This document shows positions 1-10,534 of a stretch of DNA of 64,000 bases, piece by piece. The position numbers and the translations under genes were made by a program. The notes beneath the pieces are model-generated. The model was not told where the DNA came from, ran no database searches, and worked only from the letters and a program-made list of their open reading frames with translations. The stretch's first letter is position 1; every line of letters begins with the position of its first letter. Where the stretch lies: positions 15,518,983 through 15,582,982 of the forward strand of contig NW_022098004.1 in assembly GCF_002288925.2 (NCBI RefSeq), given 5' to 3'. This DNA is from Delphinapterus leucas (Eukaryota; Chordata; Mammalia; Artiodactyla; Monodontidae).

Positions 1-1255
1 TTGTTTGTAGTAGTCACTTATGATCCTTTGTATTTCTGTGGTGGCCATTGTAACTTCTTTTTTATTTCTGATTTTAATGATTTGAGTCCTCTCCCTTTTT
101 TTCTTGATTAGTCTGGCTACAGGTTTATCAAGTTTGTTTATCTTCTCAAAAAACTAGCTTTTAGTTTCATTGATCTTTTCTAATGTTTCCTTTGTCTCTG
201 TTTCATTTATTTCTGTTCTGATCTTTATGATTTCTTTCAAAGGGTTAGGGTTAGAGTTAGGGTTTTAGGGTTAGTTTTCCTTTAACTTTGGGTTTTATTT
301 GTTCTTTTTTCTCTAGTTGCTTTAGATGTAAGGTTAGGTTATTTGAGATTTTTCTTGTTTCCTGTGGTAAGATTGTATTGCTATAAACTTCCCTCTTAGA
401 ACTGCTTTTGCTGTGTCCCATAGGTTTCGGACCATCATATTTTCATTGTCATTTGTCTCTAGGTGTTTTTTAATTTCCTCTTCGATTTCTTGAGTTATCC
501 ATCGGTTGTTTAGTAGCATGTTGTTTAGCCTCCAGGTGTCTGTGCTTTTTCCAGTTTTTTCCTTGTAATTGCTATCTAATTTCATGCAGTGTGGTCAGGA
601 AAGATGCTTGATATGATTTCAGTTTTCTTAAATTTATCGAGGCTTGCTTCGTAGCACAGCATGTGATCAGTCCTGGAGAATGTTCCATGCGCACTAGAAG
701 AAAGTGTATTCTGCTGCTTTTGAATGGAATGCTCTTATAAATATCAATTAAGTCTATCTGGTCTAATGTGTCACTTAAGGCCTGTGTTTCCTTATTGACT
801 TTCTCTCTGGATGATCTCTCTGTTGATGAAAGTGGGGTGTTAATGTCCCCCACTATTATTGTGTTACTGTTGATTTCTCCCTTATGGCTGTTAGTATTTG
901 CCTTATATATTGAGGTGCTCCCATGTTGGGTGCATATATGTTTACAATTGTTATATCATCTTCTTGGATTGATCCCTTGATCATTATGTAGTGTCCTTCT
1001 TTGTTTCTTATAACAGTCTTTATTTTAAAGTCTATTTTGTCTGATATGAGTATTGTTACTCCAGGTTCTTTTGATTTCCATATGCATGGATTAATACCTT
1101 TTTCCATCTCCTCACTTTCATTCTGTATGTGTCCCTAGATCTGAAGTGGGTCTCTTATACATAGCATATATACATGTCTTGTTTTTGTATCCATTCAGCC
1201 ATTCTATATCTTTTGGTTGGAGAGTTTAATCCATTTACATTTAAGGTAATTATCG
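1..1255 (-). pseudogene. L1A ORF2 remnant, endonuclease domain
   Basis: Broken N-terminal part of L1 ORF2, the endonuclease and reverse transcriptase that drives target-primed reverse transcription. Minus-strand frames at 856-1107, 572-853 and 334-585 give L1 endonuclease segments, including a G-D-x-N-T-P-L stretch near the start of the 572-853 frame and a V-N-I-Y-A-P-N segment in 856-1107. At least two frameshifts separate the blocks. The reverse transcriptase would lie left of the window. Confidence 0.85.
241..275 (+). repeat. Short interstitial telomere-like tract inside L1A ORF2
   Basis: About five TTAGGG-type units lie in a row on the plus strand, including GAGTTA and GGGTTTTA variants. 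The equivalent stretch of L1B (about 23155-23175) has no such units; there the L1 sequence runs straight from the TTTCTTTC block to the ACTTTGGGGTTT block. The tract therefore looks like an insertion of roughly 35-40 bases into the already integrated L1. Confidence 0.8.
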
Positions 1256-1267
1256 ATATGAATATTT

Positions 1268-1462
1268 TTTCAAATTTTTTATTCTTTTTCAAATTGTTTT
1301 CTCATTCATGTTATTATAGAATAATGAACAGAGTTCCCTGTGCTGCACAGTAGGTCCTTGTTGGTTATGTGTTTTAAATATAACAGTATGTACATGTCAA
1401 TTGCAAGCTCCCAATCCATCCCTGTCCCCCACCCTTCCCCCATGGTAATCATAAGTCCAATA
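1268..1462 (-). mobile_element. L1 3'UTR fragment nested in L1A
   Basis: The sequence contains the L1 3'UTR signature (ccctgtgctgcacagtagg, followed by a C-rich block), as in 7219-7600, 17344-17745 and 38287-38700. It interrupts L1A between the ORF2 start and the inter-ORF spacer. A weak AAATATT-like duplication flanks it (about 1261-1267 and 1464-1470). It is a very short 5'-truncated insertion, younger than L1A. Confidence 0.75.
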
Positions 1463-1640
1463 CAAATATTCTTATTGCCATTTTGTTAATTGTTTTGGAT
1501 TTGGTTTTGAAGGTCTTTTTTCTTCCTCTTTTGTTCTCTTCTCTTGTGATTTGATGTCTACCTTTAGTATTGTGTTTGGATTGCTTTTTCTTTTTTGCGT
1601 GTGTATCCAGTGTAGATTTTTAGTTTGTGATTTCCATGAG

Positions 1641-1845
1641 TTTTTTTTTTTTTTCAGTACGCGGGCCTCTCACTGTTGTGGCCTCTCCTGTTGCGGAGCA
1701 CAGGTTCCGGACGTGCAGGCTCAGCGGCCATGGCTCATGGGCCTAGCTGCTCCACGGCATGTGGGATCTTCCCAGACCGGGGCACGAACCCGTGTCCCCT
1801 GCATCGGCAGGCGGACTCTCAACCACTGCGCTACCAGGGAAGCCC
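1641..1845 (-). mobile_element. CHR SINE (short form), minus strand, in L1A
   Basis: This tRNA-derived, RNA polymerase III type SINE is about 205 bases long. On the minus strand it begins GGGCTTCCCTGG, passes a tRNA-like B-box region (GGTTCGTGCCCCGG) and ends in an A tail, seen here as the T run at 1641-1654. An 8-base target-site duplication TCCATGAG lies at 1633-1640 and 1846-1853. It inserted into the L1A inter-ORF spacer and must be younger than L1A. Confidence 0.95.
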
Positions 1846-2104
1846 TCCATGAGATTTTGATACAGCTGGCTATATATGTAAAGATTGTCTCAAGCTTCTG
1901 GTGCCTTATTTTCAAATGCATTTCCAATATCTTGCATTTGTACTCTCCTCACGGTTGCTGGGTTTGATATCATATTTGTGTGTCGATGATTTCCTACCTT
2001 TATTTTATGTTTGCCTTTACTGGTGTGCTTTCCCATTCATAATTTTCTTGATTTTAGTTGTGCCAAATCCCTTAGGATTTGAAGTAAAGACGGTTTTGTG
2101 GTGC

Positions 2105-2926
2105 TGAATTCTCTTAGCTTTTGCTTGTCTATAAATCTTGTGATGTCTCCGTTGAATCTGAATGAAAGCTTTGCTAGGTAGAGTGTTGTAGGTTTTCCCC
2201 TTTCATCACTTTAAATATATTGTGTCACTCCCTTCTGGTCTGCATAGTTTTTGCTGAAAAATCAGCTGATAACCTTATCAGGATTCCCTTGTGTGTTATG
2301 TGTTGCTTTTCCCTTGGTCCTTTTTATATTTTTTCTGTCTTGAATTTTTGTCAGTTTGATTAATACCTTTCTCAGCATGTTTATCCTTGGATTTATCTTG
2401 TTTGGGACTTCCTGGACTTGAGCAAGTGTTTCTTATGTTAGGGAAGTTTTCCGCTATAATCTCTTCAAATATTTTCTCTCTTCTCCCCCTGGGACCTCTA
2501 TTATGTGAATGTTGGTGCATTTAATGTTGTCCCATAGGTCTCTTATACTGTTGTCATTTCTTTTTGTTCTTTTTTTCTTTATTCTGTTTTGCAGCTGTGA
2601 TTTCCACGATTCTGTCTTCCAGCTCACTTATCTGTTCTTCTGCCTCAGTCATTCTGCTATTGATTCATTCTGAAGTATTTTTCTCTCCAGTTGTTGTGTA
2701 TTGTTCATTTCTGTTTGTTTGTTCTTTAAATCTTCTAGCTTTTTGTTAAACATCTCTTGTAATTCTCGATCTGTGCCTGTGTTCTTTTTCCGAGATCTTG
2801 GATCATCTTTACTATCATTACTCTGAACTCTTTTTCAGGTAGGTTGCCTATTTCCACTTCATTTAGTTGTTCTAGTGGGTTTTTATCTTGTTCCATCGTC
2901 TGGAATATATTTCTCTGCTGTCTCAT
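2105..2926 (-). pseudogene. L1A ORF1 remnant
   Basis: Decayed ORF1, the RNA-binding chaperone of L1. The frame 2735-2926 matches the N-terminal part just after the start (an L-P-E-K-E-F-R segment that also occurs in L1B ORF1), and 2296-2520 covers a middle part. The C-terminal AKxx...LRE region is readable around 2105-2180 only as a broken frame. Frameshifts and stops rule out a protein product. Confidence 0.8.
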
Positions 2927-2929
2927 TTT

Positions 2930-4235
2930 GTCTCACTTTCTGTGTTGTGGTCTCCTTTCCACTGGCTCTTGGATCATCACCCCTCTTGCTTCTGGTGTCT
3001 GCCCTCTGCTGGGTCAGGCAGTCCTGAGGCTTGTGAAGGCTTCCTGGTGGGAGGGACTGATGCCTGCCCACTTGTGGATAGAAATGGGGTTGTCCCTCTG
3101 GTGGGCAGGCCTGTGTCACGGGGTGTGTTTAGAGGTGGCTGTGAACTCTGTATGGCGTTACGTACCCTGCCTGCTGGTGGGTGGGGCTGTGTTCCTATCC
3201 TGCTGGCTGTTTGGCCTGAGGCATTCTAGCACTGGAGTCTGTAGGCTCTTTGGTCTGGCAACATCTTGATGCCAAAATGGTGACCTCTGGGAGAGCTCAC
3301 ACTGATCAGTATTCTCTGGGGCCTCTGCCACCAGTGTTCTTGCCCCCACAGTGAGCCATGGCTGACCCCTGCCTCCCCAGGAGACCCTTCAAGATTCATA
3401 GGGAAGTCCAGCCCTGGCTCCTATAGAATTATTGATTTGTGCTGAGTCCCAGTATACGTGAAACCTTGTGTGTGCCCTCCAAGAGTGGAGTCCCTGTTTT
3501 CCCCAGTCCTGTGGAGCTTCTGCACTCAAGCCCTGCTGGCCTTCAAATGCAATTGCCCTGCGGGTTCCTCCTCTCCATGCCAGATCCTCATGCTGACACC
3601 TGACGTGGGGCTCAGGACTCTCTCTCGTGGGATAATCTCTGCAATATAATTCTTTCCTTGTTTGTGGGTCACCCACCTGGTGGTTATAGGACTGATTATG
3701 TTGTGAAAGAACCCCTCCTACTCTCTCCCTGTGGCTTCTTTTTTGTCTTTGAATGTAAAATATGTTTTTTGGTAGGTTCCAGTCTTTTTTTTTTAAATTA
3801 TTTATTTATGGCTGTGTTGGGTCTTCATTGCTGCACGTGGGCTTTCTCTAGTTGCAGCGAGCAGGGGCTACTCTTCGTTGCAGTGCACGGGGTTCTCATT
3901 GCGATGGCTTCTCTTGTTGCAGAGCATAGGCTCTAGGTGCGCGGGCTTCAGTAGTTGTGGCACACGGGCTCAGTAGTTGTGGCTCACGGGCTCTAGAGCG
4001 CAGGCTCAGTAGTTGTGGCTCACGGGCTTAGTTGCTCCTCAGCATGTGGGATCTTCCAGGACCAGGGCTCGAACCCGTGTCCCCTGCATTGGCAGGCGGA
4101 TTCTTAGCCACTGTGCCACCAGGGAAGTCCAGTTCCAGTCTTTTTTGTTGATGGCTATTCAACAGTTAGTTGTGATTTTGGTGTTTTTGTGAGAGGAGGT
4201 GAGCTCAAATCCTTCTGTTCCACCATGTCTTCTGG
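2930..4235 (-). promoter_or_regulatory. L1A 5'UTR, first promoter-type segment
   Basis: GC-richer L1 5'UTR on the minus strand. It aligns by eye with the 5'UTR of L1G (18118-18557) over its upstream half and with L1D (55620-56280) over its downstream half. The presumed 5' terminus near 4235 carries a mutated AAGATGG-like motif. In known L1s this motif binds YY1 and positions transcription start; here it reads as GACATGGTGG on the minus strand. A CHR SINE sits at 3791-4131. Confidence 0.7.
3791..4131 (-). mobile_element. CHR SINE (long form), minus strand
   Basis: This is the longer CHR variant of about 340 bases. It shares the tRNA-like head with the short copies, but has an extra tail section rich in GTAGTTGTGGC-type repeats. 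It ends with the GGGAAGTCC boundary at 4122-4130. A 15-base target-site duplication GTTCCAGTCTTTTTT lies at 3776-3790 and 4132-4146. It inserted into the L1A 5'UTR. Confidence 0.95.
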
Positions 4236-5755
4236 AATTGAGGGGCTCCTTTTAGCTTGGATGCTTGCTGCCTCTTTCCTCAGTGTGTGCTGGCTGTTAT
4301 CCCCTTGAGTGGTGCAGACATGAACGATGTACATAGTGGTGTGTGATAAAATGGATGACATAATACTGTAATTTTGTGAATGTCTTATAATTTCAAGGAA
4401 TAGTTTAAATAGAATTTCAGCTTTGGGTGCTAGCGGTGAAGTTTAGGGCTTCTTCCTTGAGTCTTAGGGAAGTGTGTCGTTCTCCTTTTCTGGTTTACAA
4501 GACCAGGGTAATGTGTTATATTACAAAGTCTCTTCATTTTGGGAACTTGTTTTCAATAATGCTAGTTACTGGCATTAGCACTAAAATTGAAAGAAAGTAT
4601 AAAATAGATACAGGTTGTCTGATGGTGATGAACAAGTGTACGGGGTGTGCAGGTACAGTGGCCCTTGTGCACACCTGGGACAGCAGGGGCAGCGCTTGAC
4701 ACCTGCTCGTGGGTCTTGTAGCGGCGGCCTGTGCCTGCTCCTGGAGCCCATGATGGTGGCAGCAACTCACCTGCCCCCGGTGCTGCTTTGGGCGGTATTG
4801 TTGCCTGAGAGCGCTCACAGGGAGCTCTTATGGTGGTCTCTCCTCTCCTCATGTGCCCCACAGTAATGGTGCCTTGCCTCTCTGGTGAGTACACCCTCAG
4901 TTGCCACAGTGCAGCCTCTTCAGGCTGTCTCTGTGCAGCCATCTCCAGTCCTCTCTGTGCACTGGGATAGGACCCAGCCCCTAACCCTACCGACAGATGA
5001 CTGTGTCAGGCTGGGGAGTGCAGGGCAGTGGTGCTGACCTTCTGTGCAGTTTACTCTCCATTTTTCCTTCCACAACCCAGTTGCTGCACTCTACTTCTAG
5101 GCTCCAAAGCACCCCTCCGTCCAGGTTGATCTTCCCACAGATAAGGAGACTTCCCTGGGTACAGGAACCATTCCTCCTTCACAGCTTCCTCCCTGGGGTG
5201 CAGGCCCTGTCCCAATTCCTTCTTTTTCTTTTTCCTCTTTTTGTATCCAGTTACGTGGAGGTTTTCTTGGCTTTTTTGGAAGTCTGAGGTCTTCCTTCAG
5301 TGTTCAGTAGATGTTCTGTGTGAATTGTTCCACTTGTAGATATATTTTTTAAAATTTATTTATTTATTTATTTTTGGCCGTGTTGGGTCTTCATTGCTGC
5401 ACACAGGCTTTCTCTAGCTGTGGTGAGCGGGGCTACTCTTCGTTGTGGTACATGAGCTTCTCATTGCAGTGGCTTCTCTTGTTGCAGTACACGGGCTCTA
5501 GGTGCTCAGGCTTCAGTAGTTGTGGGTCGCGGGCTCTAGCTTGCAGGCTCAGTAGTTGTGGCGCACGGGCTTATTTGCTCCGTGGCGTGGGAGATCTTCC
5601 CGGACCAGGGATGGAACCTGTGTCCCCAGCATTGGCAGGCAGAGTCTTATCCACTGCACCACCAGGGAAGCCCTGTAGGTGTATTTTTAATGTTTTTGTG
5701 GGAGAATGTGAGCTCCCTGTCCTACTGCTTTGCCATCTTGATCCTCTCCCACCCC
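4236..5755 (-). mobile_element. Second L1 5'UTR segment upstream of L1A
   Basis: 4245-4310 resembles the L1D 5'UTR near 56345-56410. 4690-5335 plus 5690-5755 resembles the upstream L1 5'UTR of L1B (26570-26970) and L1D (57300-57967). It ends with its own AAGATGG motif (minus strand, about 5735-5745). 4310-4610 shows no clear L1 match. This may be the promoter end of another L1, or an added promoter block stacked on L1A. A CHR SINE at 5350-5674 interrupts it. Confidence 0.6.
5350..5674 (-). mobile_element. CHR SINE (long form), minus strand, in L1 5'UTR
   Basis: Long CHR SINE with a T/TTTA-rich tail at its left end and the GGGCTTCCCTGGTGG head on the minus strand at its right end. The target-site duplication is imperfect: GTAGATATATTTTT at 5336-5349 and GTAGGTGTATTTTT at 5675-5688, with two mismatches. 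This suggests it is older than the copies with perfect duplications. Confidence 0.93.
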
Positions 5756-6455
5756 CACAATTCTTTTTGAGACATGTTCTTCTCTCCACACTTGAATTAA
5801 AGATACTCGGGTGTGCATCACATTCTTATGGGACTATGCCTTTTATATTTCTTAAAGTCACCGTTTTCCTCCCATAGAGATGATCTGCAGGGCACCTCTT
5901 CAGTTCTTCCAGAGGTCTTAACAAAAAGTCTAATAGCCATGCCCTTGATTTGCTCTTTACTTGATACCCTGGGTTTGGTCTTCTCCCTGAAGCTGTTTCT
6001 TAATGGCTACAGCTTTTATTTGATAAGAAAATTTTATTTTCCAATCCTGAAATGTTGGGGCAATTTGTAGTCTCTTTAATTCTGCTTGCAAACAGACCAC
6101 TTTTTTTTCTGAAGTAATCTCTTTCTTGTATAATCTGACCAGGTACAGCTAGAAACAAACATTTTGTACATTTAACATTTTCCCTCAAATTCTACTCCCC
6201 AAACCTTTTATTAGCTCCCCCAAGTTTATTAAATAATTTTTTGTCAGAAAATCCCATGCAACATTTTTACAAAATGTTTTGCCATTACATGAGTCATTAT
6301 TTTCCTAGTCTTCCTTAATCATTTCCTTGCCGTTTTTATAGATTCTTATTAGAGTTTCCGCACTACCTGCTTCCTGGTTTCAAATCTACTCTTATATATT
6401 TTAGGTTTTTACTACTGGAGCACCCCACTTATATCTTAACCATCTTCTGTATCTG
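5756..6455. other. Unassigned, apparently non-coding
   Basis: No gene, RNA gene or repeat family that I can name. It is AT-rich, and its open frames are short and show no domain. Confidence 0.4.
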
Positions 6456-6850
6456 TTCACTTTTGCCACAATAATGCCCCTGATTCAGTGGTTTAAAACA
6501 AAAATAATTTATTTCTTCTCAGACATCTTGGGAAGAGTTGATAGGCTTAGCTTGGCTCCAAACTGGAATTTGAGTAAAGGTTAGGTTTTCTTCCTTGGAC
6601 CACCAGTATAGTCAGGGCATGTTCTTAGGATGATGGTAGAAGCATGGGAAAGTTAAACTGAACAAGCACATTTTAAGTCTTTGTATGCAGTATAGCTACT
6701 AACATCTCAAGGCCAAAAAGAGTCCTATGACTGAGCCCAAAGGCAAAGTTCAGAGAGGTACTCTGCCTCTAGTGGAAGGAAGAGCAGTCACATGACAAAG
6801 GATGTAGATACTGGAAGGGGTGAAGAACTAGGGTCAGTAATACAGTGTAC
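6456..6850 (+). repeat. MER-type interspersed repeat, family not resolved
   Basis: The stretch starts with a gccacaataatgcc...tggtttaaaacaaaaataatttatttctt pattern typical of a medium-reiterated mammalian repeat, then continues through a glycine/serine-less, clearly non-coding body to a GGAAGGGGTGAAG end. I recognise the general pattern but cannot assign a named family. Confidence 0.45.
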
Positions 6851-6939
6851 CAAATAATTTAAATACTAATTGAAAGAAATATATGAATGCTATATTAAGA
6901 TCATATAAAGTCATTGAAAAATATTATAAACAGTGACAT

Positions 6940-8190
6940 TTCTTGACAATTCACCTGGAAGCTAAAATAATTCTAAATAGGTATGTACCTAATAACATAG
7001 CCTCAAAATATAGAACACAAAAATTTATAAGACAGAAGGAGAAATATGGAAATTCATTATCACAGTGGGAGATTTTAACACACCATTCTCAATGACTTTT
7101 AGAATATGCAGACAAAAATTAATAGAAGGAAAATTTGAACAACTCAGTTAACAAACTTGATTTATTTATCTTGTATGTAAAACTTCAGAATGCATATGAC
7201 AGTTACATAATACCCATTATTAAATATTTTTTGTTGAAGTATAGTTGAATCACAATGTTTTATTAGTTTCAGGTATATAGCAAAGTGACTCAGGTATATA
7301 TAGATATATATTCTTTTTCAGATACTTTTCTATCATAGGTTATTACAAGATACTGAATATTAGTTTCCTGTGCTATACAGTAGGTCCTTGTTGTTTATCT
7401 GTTTTATGTATAGTAGTGTCTATCTGTTAATTCCAAACTCCTAATTTATTCCTCTCACTCCCTTTCCCCTTTGGTAACCATAAGTTTGTTTTCTGTTTCT
7501 GTGAGTCTATTTCTGTTTTGTAAATAAGTTCATTTGTATATTTTTTTAGATTCTACATATAAGTGATATCATATGATATTTGTATTCCTCTGTCTGACTT
7601 ATAATACCCATTTTTTTTAAGTGCACACAAAATAATTTGTAGTCCTGCCCCACAGATATTATCAAAAAATGTCAAAATGTTGAAACAGTACAGTATTTTC
7701 TCAGATCACTATGGAATTAGACTAGAAAAGAATATCATAAAGGTAATTAGAAAAGTCTCATATATTTGGAGATTTTAAAATATACTGTTAAATATCCCAT
7801 GTCTCAAGGGAAAAAAATCACAATGGAAAAATAGAGAATATTTTTAAGTAAATAATAATGAAAATATTACATATCAAAACTTGTAAGAGTATAGCTAAAG
7901 CATTCTTAGAAGGAATATTTTGGCTTTAGATGCATATATTAGAAAAGAAGAAAAACTGAAAACTCATGACCTAAGCATCCATCTGAAGAAGGTAAAAACA
8001 AGAACAAATTAAAACCAAAAGAAGCTACAAGAAAAAAAATAAAGATAATGAACATTCAACAAAGGCAAAAGTTGTTTCTTGATATAATTAAAATTGATCT
8101 TTATTCCCAGGCAAGACTCATCATAAACTCATCGTTTTTTTGAAAAAGGCATAACTAACCAAATTCAGGAATTAAAAATGAGGAACCTTA
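6940..8190 (+). mobile_element. Ancient L1M ORF2 fragment, plus strand, split by a younger L1 tail
   Basis: The sequence gives a diverged L1 endonuclease to linker region in sense: cctaataacatagcctcaaaata, then a gtgggagattttaacacacc block (the G-D-F-N-T region), then, after the insertion at 7219-7600, ttctcagatcactatggaatta and atgcatatattagaaaagaag. These are conserved in old mammalian L1 ORF2. Many indels are present and no frame is open. The age fits a pre-cetacean insertion. Confidence 0.75.
7219..7600 (-). mobile_element. L1H: 5'-truncated L1 3'UTR, minus strand
   Basis: About 380 bases of L1 3'UTR, recognisable by gtatagttgaatcacaatg, tgctatacagtaggtcc and the tttggtaaccataagttt block. 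A perfect 12-base target-site duplication ATAATACCCATT lies at 7207-7218 and 7601-7612. It lies inside the ancient L1M fragment, so it is clearly the younger of the two. No long A tail remains. Confidence 0.93.
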
Positions 8191-8344
8191 CTATATATCC
8201 TAATTCACTATTTGGCAACCTATAGTAATATTAACAGTGTTCTCCTTGTGACATCACTTTTCATTGCATAAATAATCTATAATGCTCATGTATATAATTT
8301 AGAAAAAAAGATAACAAAATAAAATATAGTCCCACTACTTAGGA

Positions 8345-8525
8345 AAAAGTGTTTTCAATCCTAGATGCACATTGGAATCACCTAGAATGCATAATTTAAA
8401 TATCAACACCTGGGCCCCTTAGAGGACCAATTAAATCAGAATTTCTAATTGTGTCCCTACATCAGTTTATTTTTTAAATTCCCCTATTGATTTTAATATG
8501 CAGTCACATTTGTGAACAACTGATA
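8345..8525 (+). mobile_element. MER5-like non-autonomous hAT DNA transposon fossil
   Basis: The sequence contains gcacattggaatcacctagaatgc, a central gggccccttagaggaccaattaaatcagaattt block and an end resembling an inverted copy of the start. This is the layout of MER5/Charlie fossils. It is strongly diverged, and subfamily and terminal repeats are not resolved. Confidence 0.5.
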
Positions 8526-8539
8526 TAGGAAATGATAAC

Positions 8540-8880
8540 ATTTTGATGTTGTCCTTTCAGTCTTTTTGCTTACATAGACATATACTATGGAATTTTTATA
8601 TAAATAGGTTCTTACTAAGCATGCAACTTTGAAACCTTTTAAAGTTTAAAACCTAAATCATTTAGATTTACCAACATGTCATAAATATCTTTCCATACCA
8701 GTGAATATATTTCTACCACTGCATTTTTAATAGTTACATAGTATTCCATTATATGGATTTATTATCACTAATGTAACTAATCCACAATTATTGGGCACTT
8801 AAATATTCAATAGTATAAACACAGTGCTAAGAGAATATCCTTATAAAAGTGCTTTTCACACATCTATAAAAAACACTCGT
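8540..8880 (-). mobile_element. Old L1 3'-end fragment, minus strand (tentative)
   Basis: The words cataaatatctttccatacc, cactgcatttttaatagttacatagtattccatta and a following ...attgggcacttaaat block match the antisense of old L1M 3' regions. It is highly diverged and its edges are uncertain. Confidence 0.45.
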
Positions 8881-8984
8881 TAAAAAATCATTTATTCAGA
8901 TACTTTCGTACCAGTATAATGCAAATAGTTTGTGACAGTTGGTAACTAAATTTTCATCTTAGATGCTCACCCAGGCATCATGTA

Positions 8985-9110
8985 GATTATTTCCGTTGAA
9001 AGAGATGTAATATCTTTATCTTACTAACTATATCATCCGTAACCCAGTGCCTGATATACAGGAGACACACAAAAATATTTGTTGAACAAGTGAATAAATT
9101 TAATTCCTTG
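8985..9110 (+). mobile_element. L2 3'-end fragment
   Basis: It ends in cagtgcctgatatacaggagacacacaaaaatatttgttgaacaagtgaataa, which is the L2 3' terminus pattern (cagtgcctggcacatag...aaatatttgttgaatgaa) with substitutions. Confidence 0.65.
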
Positions 9111-9344
9111 GAGTTACCTCGAATTCCTAGAGTATGTGGACCAGTCACATTCAAAAGAAAGATAACTTGGGAGCAAATCCAGTATGCAATGCCAAACTTG
9201 GAATCTGTGACCTAAAATCTTTTACTTTCTAATTAATAAGTAAGAAACAAAACAGTTATTGAGATCTTTGCTTAGTTAGCCATGACACTTTAAATACGGC
9301 CATTTCAGCATGTACATTTTAAGCTACAATTTATTGAATGTTTT

Positions 9345-9500
9345 ATATCCATTATCTTATTTAATCTTCCCAACCACCCTGTATAGTGAATGCTATTATT
9401 ATCTTCATTTGAAAGGCGAGGTTCAGAGAGGTGAGGTGATATACTTTAGGTCACAGAACCAGCAAAATTCAGAACGATGAATTCATCTCTGGTTTGTCTG
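9345..9500 (-). mobile_element. MIR, minus strand
   Basis: The antisense MIR core is readable: attatcttatttaatcttcc, then attattatcttcatttgaaaggcgagg, then a ggttcagagaggtgaggtgat and ggtcacagaaccagcaaaattcagaa block. This tRNA-derived SINE family is shared by all mammals. Confidence 0.8.
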
Positions 9501-9895
9501 GCAGGAAAAAAAAGTACTCTTCTTTTTAACCACTGTACCTCCTAGGTATTTTGGCTTTCTGATGCGTTGGAGTATAATAATTTTTGGTGTTGCAATAAAA
9601 AATAACATCCTTACAACACTAATACATGATGACGGAGAAATATTAGAAAATTCAGATAAGCAAAAAGAATACAAATTATACCTAAACTAATTCTGTTATC
9701 CTTTGGGGGAGCAGTCCTTTTTATCAATCTGAAAGAAGTACTTCACACTTCTGAAATTATTACATTCCCCATCATTCATTTTTGTTCACTGTCTATAATC
9801 TTACTTTGAAATTTGGGTACTTGACATGCATGGAAGAAGCAGGACAGCATATATATTTTAAACTGACCATTGGCTATTTTTTCCCCAAGCATTCA
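9500..9895. other. Unassigned AT-rich DNA
   Basis: No gene or recognisable repeat. Short open frames here have no domain features. Confidence 0.4.
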
Positions 9896-10530
9896 TTCAT
9901 TGATAATTCAATCATAGATTTTTATTACACTCCTGTTTTGTTCCATACATTTTGCTACCTTTTGAGAATACAACAGTGATCAAAAACAGACATGGTCCCT
10001 GCTCTCATGGAACTCTCAGTGGATATGAAGTGTGTGACATGAATTAAAAATGACATAAATAAAAGTAAACCTGCAACTGTAATAAGCACTATGCAAGAGA
10101 AGGATGTGAGTTTGTAAGAAGAGAATTTGACCTAGTCAGGAAAGGCTTTCTTGATGAAATAAGTAAGCTGATATTTGAAGGAAAGGTAAAGTAAGGAAGG
10201 AGGAGCCTTCCAAGGAAAGGTTATAATATTTGCAAAGCCCTGAGAAAAAGGAGACCTGGGAAATGAGGAATATAGAAAGAAAACTGGCATGGCTAAGGAT
10301 ACAGAAAGCAGCTGGAGACTGTTATATAAGATGTGGCTGGAGAGGAAGGTAGGACCTTCTAAGCTATGCAAAAGTCCTGAGGCAGGATCATACCTGGTAT
10401 ACTGAAGGATCAGCAAGGATTCCAGCATGGCTTGGGTAGCATAAACAAGGATGGTAGAAAATGAGACTGGAGAGTCAACAAGGTGCCAGATAGTCTTGTA
10501 ATGCTGCTCAATAGCAATTTCTGCAGTGAT
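9895..10530 (-). mobile_element. L2, minus strand, about 640 bases
   Basis: It opens with attcattcattgataattc (the inverse of the L2 3' end) and continues through acatggtccctgctctcatggaactctcagtgg, cctagtcaggaaaggctttcttgatgaa, gcaaagccctgaga and ctgaggcaggatcata...aaggatcagcaaggattcc...ggcttgg, all in L2 antisense order. The 144-codon minus-strand frame at 10132-10566 is therefore translated L2 sequence and not a gene. Confidence 0.75.
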
Positions 10531-10534
10531 AGAA

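Larger units (their letters stand above)
1..4235 (-). mobile_element. L1A: LINE-1, minus strand, 3' part outside the window
   Basis: Read on the minus strand, this runs 5'UTR (about 4235 down to 2930), ORF1 (about 2926-2105), a long inter-ORF spacer (about 2100-1463) and the endonuclease half of ORF2 (about 1255 to position 1), where the window cuts it. The order and sequence match the better preserved L1B and L1D in this window. It is heavily mutated, with no reading frame above about 95 codons. It hosts four later insertions: a telomere-like tract, an L1 3'-end fragment and two CHR SINEs. The 5' end carries a degenerate form of the AAGATGG motif seen at the other L1 5' ends. Confidence 0.9.

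Noticed and set aside
1641..1845. tRNA gene
   Set aside because: The tRNA-like segment belongs to a CHR SINE with A tail and target-site duplication; the same body recurs at five other places.
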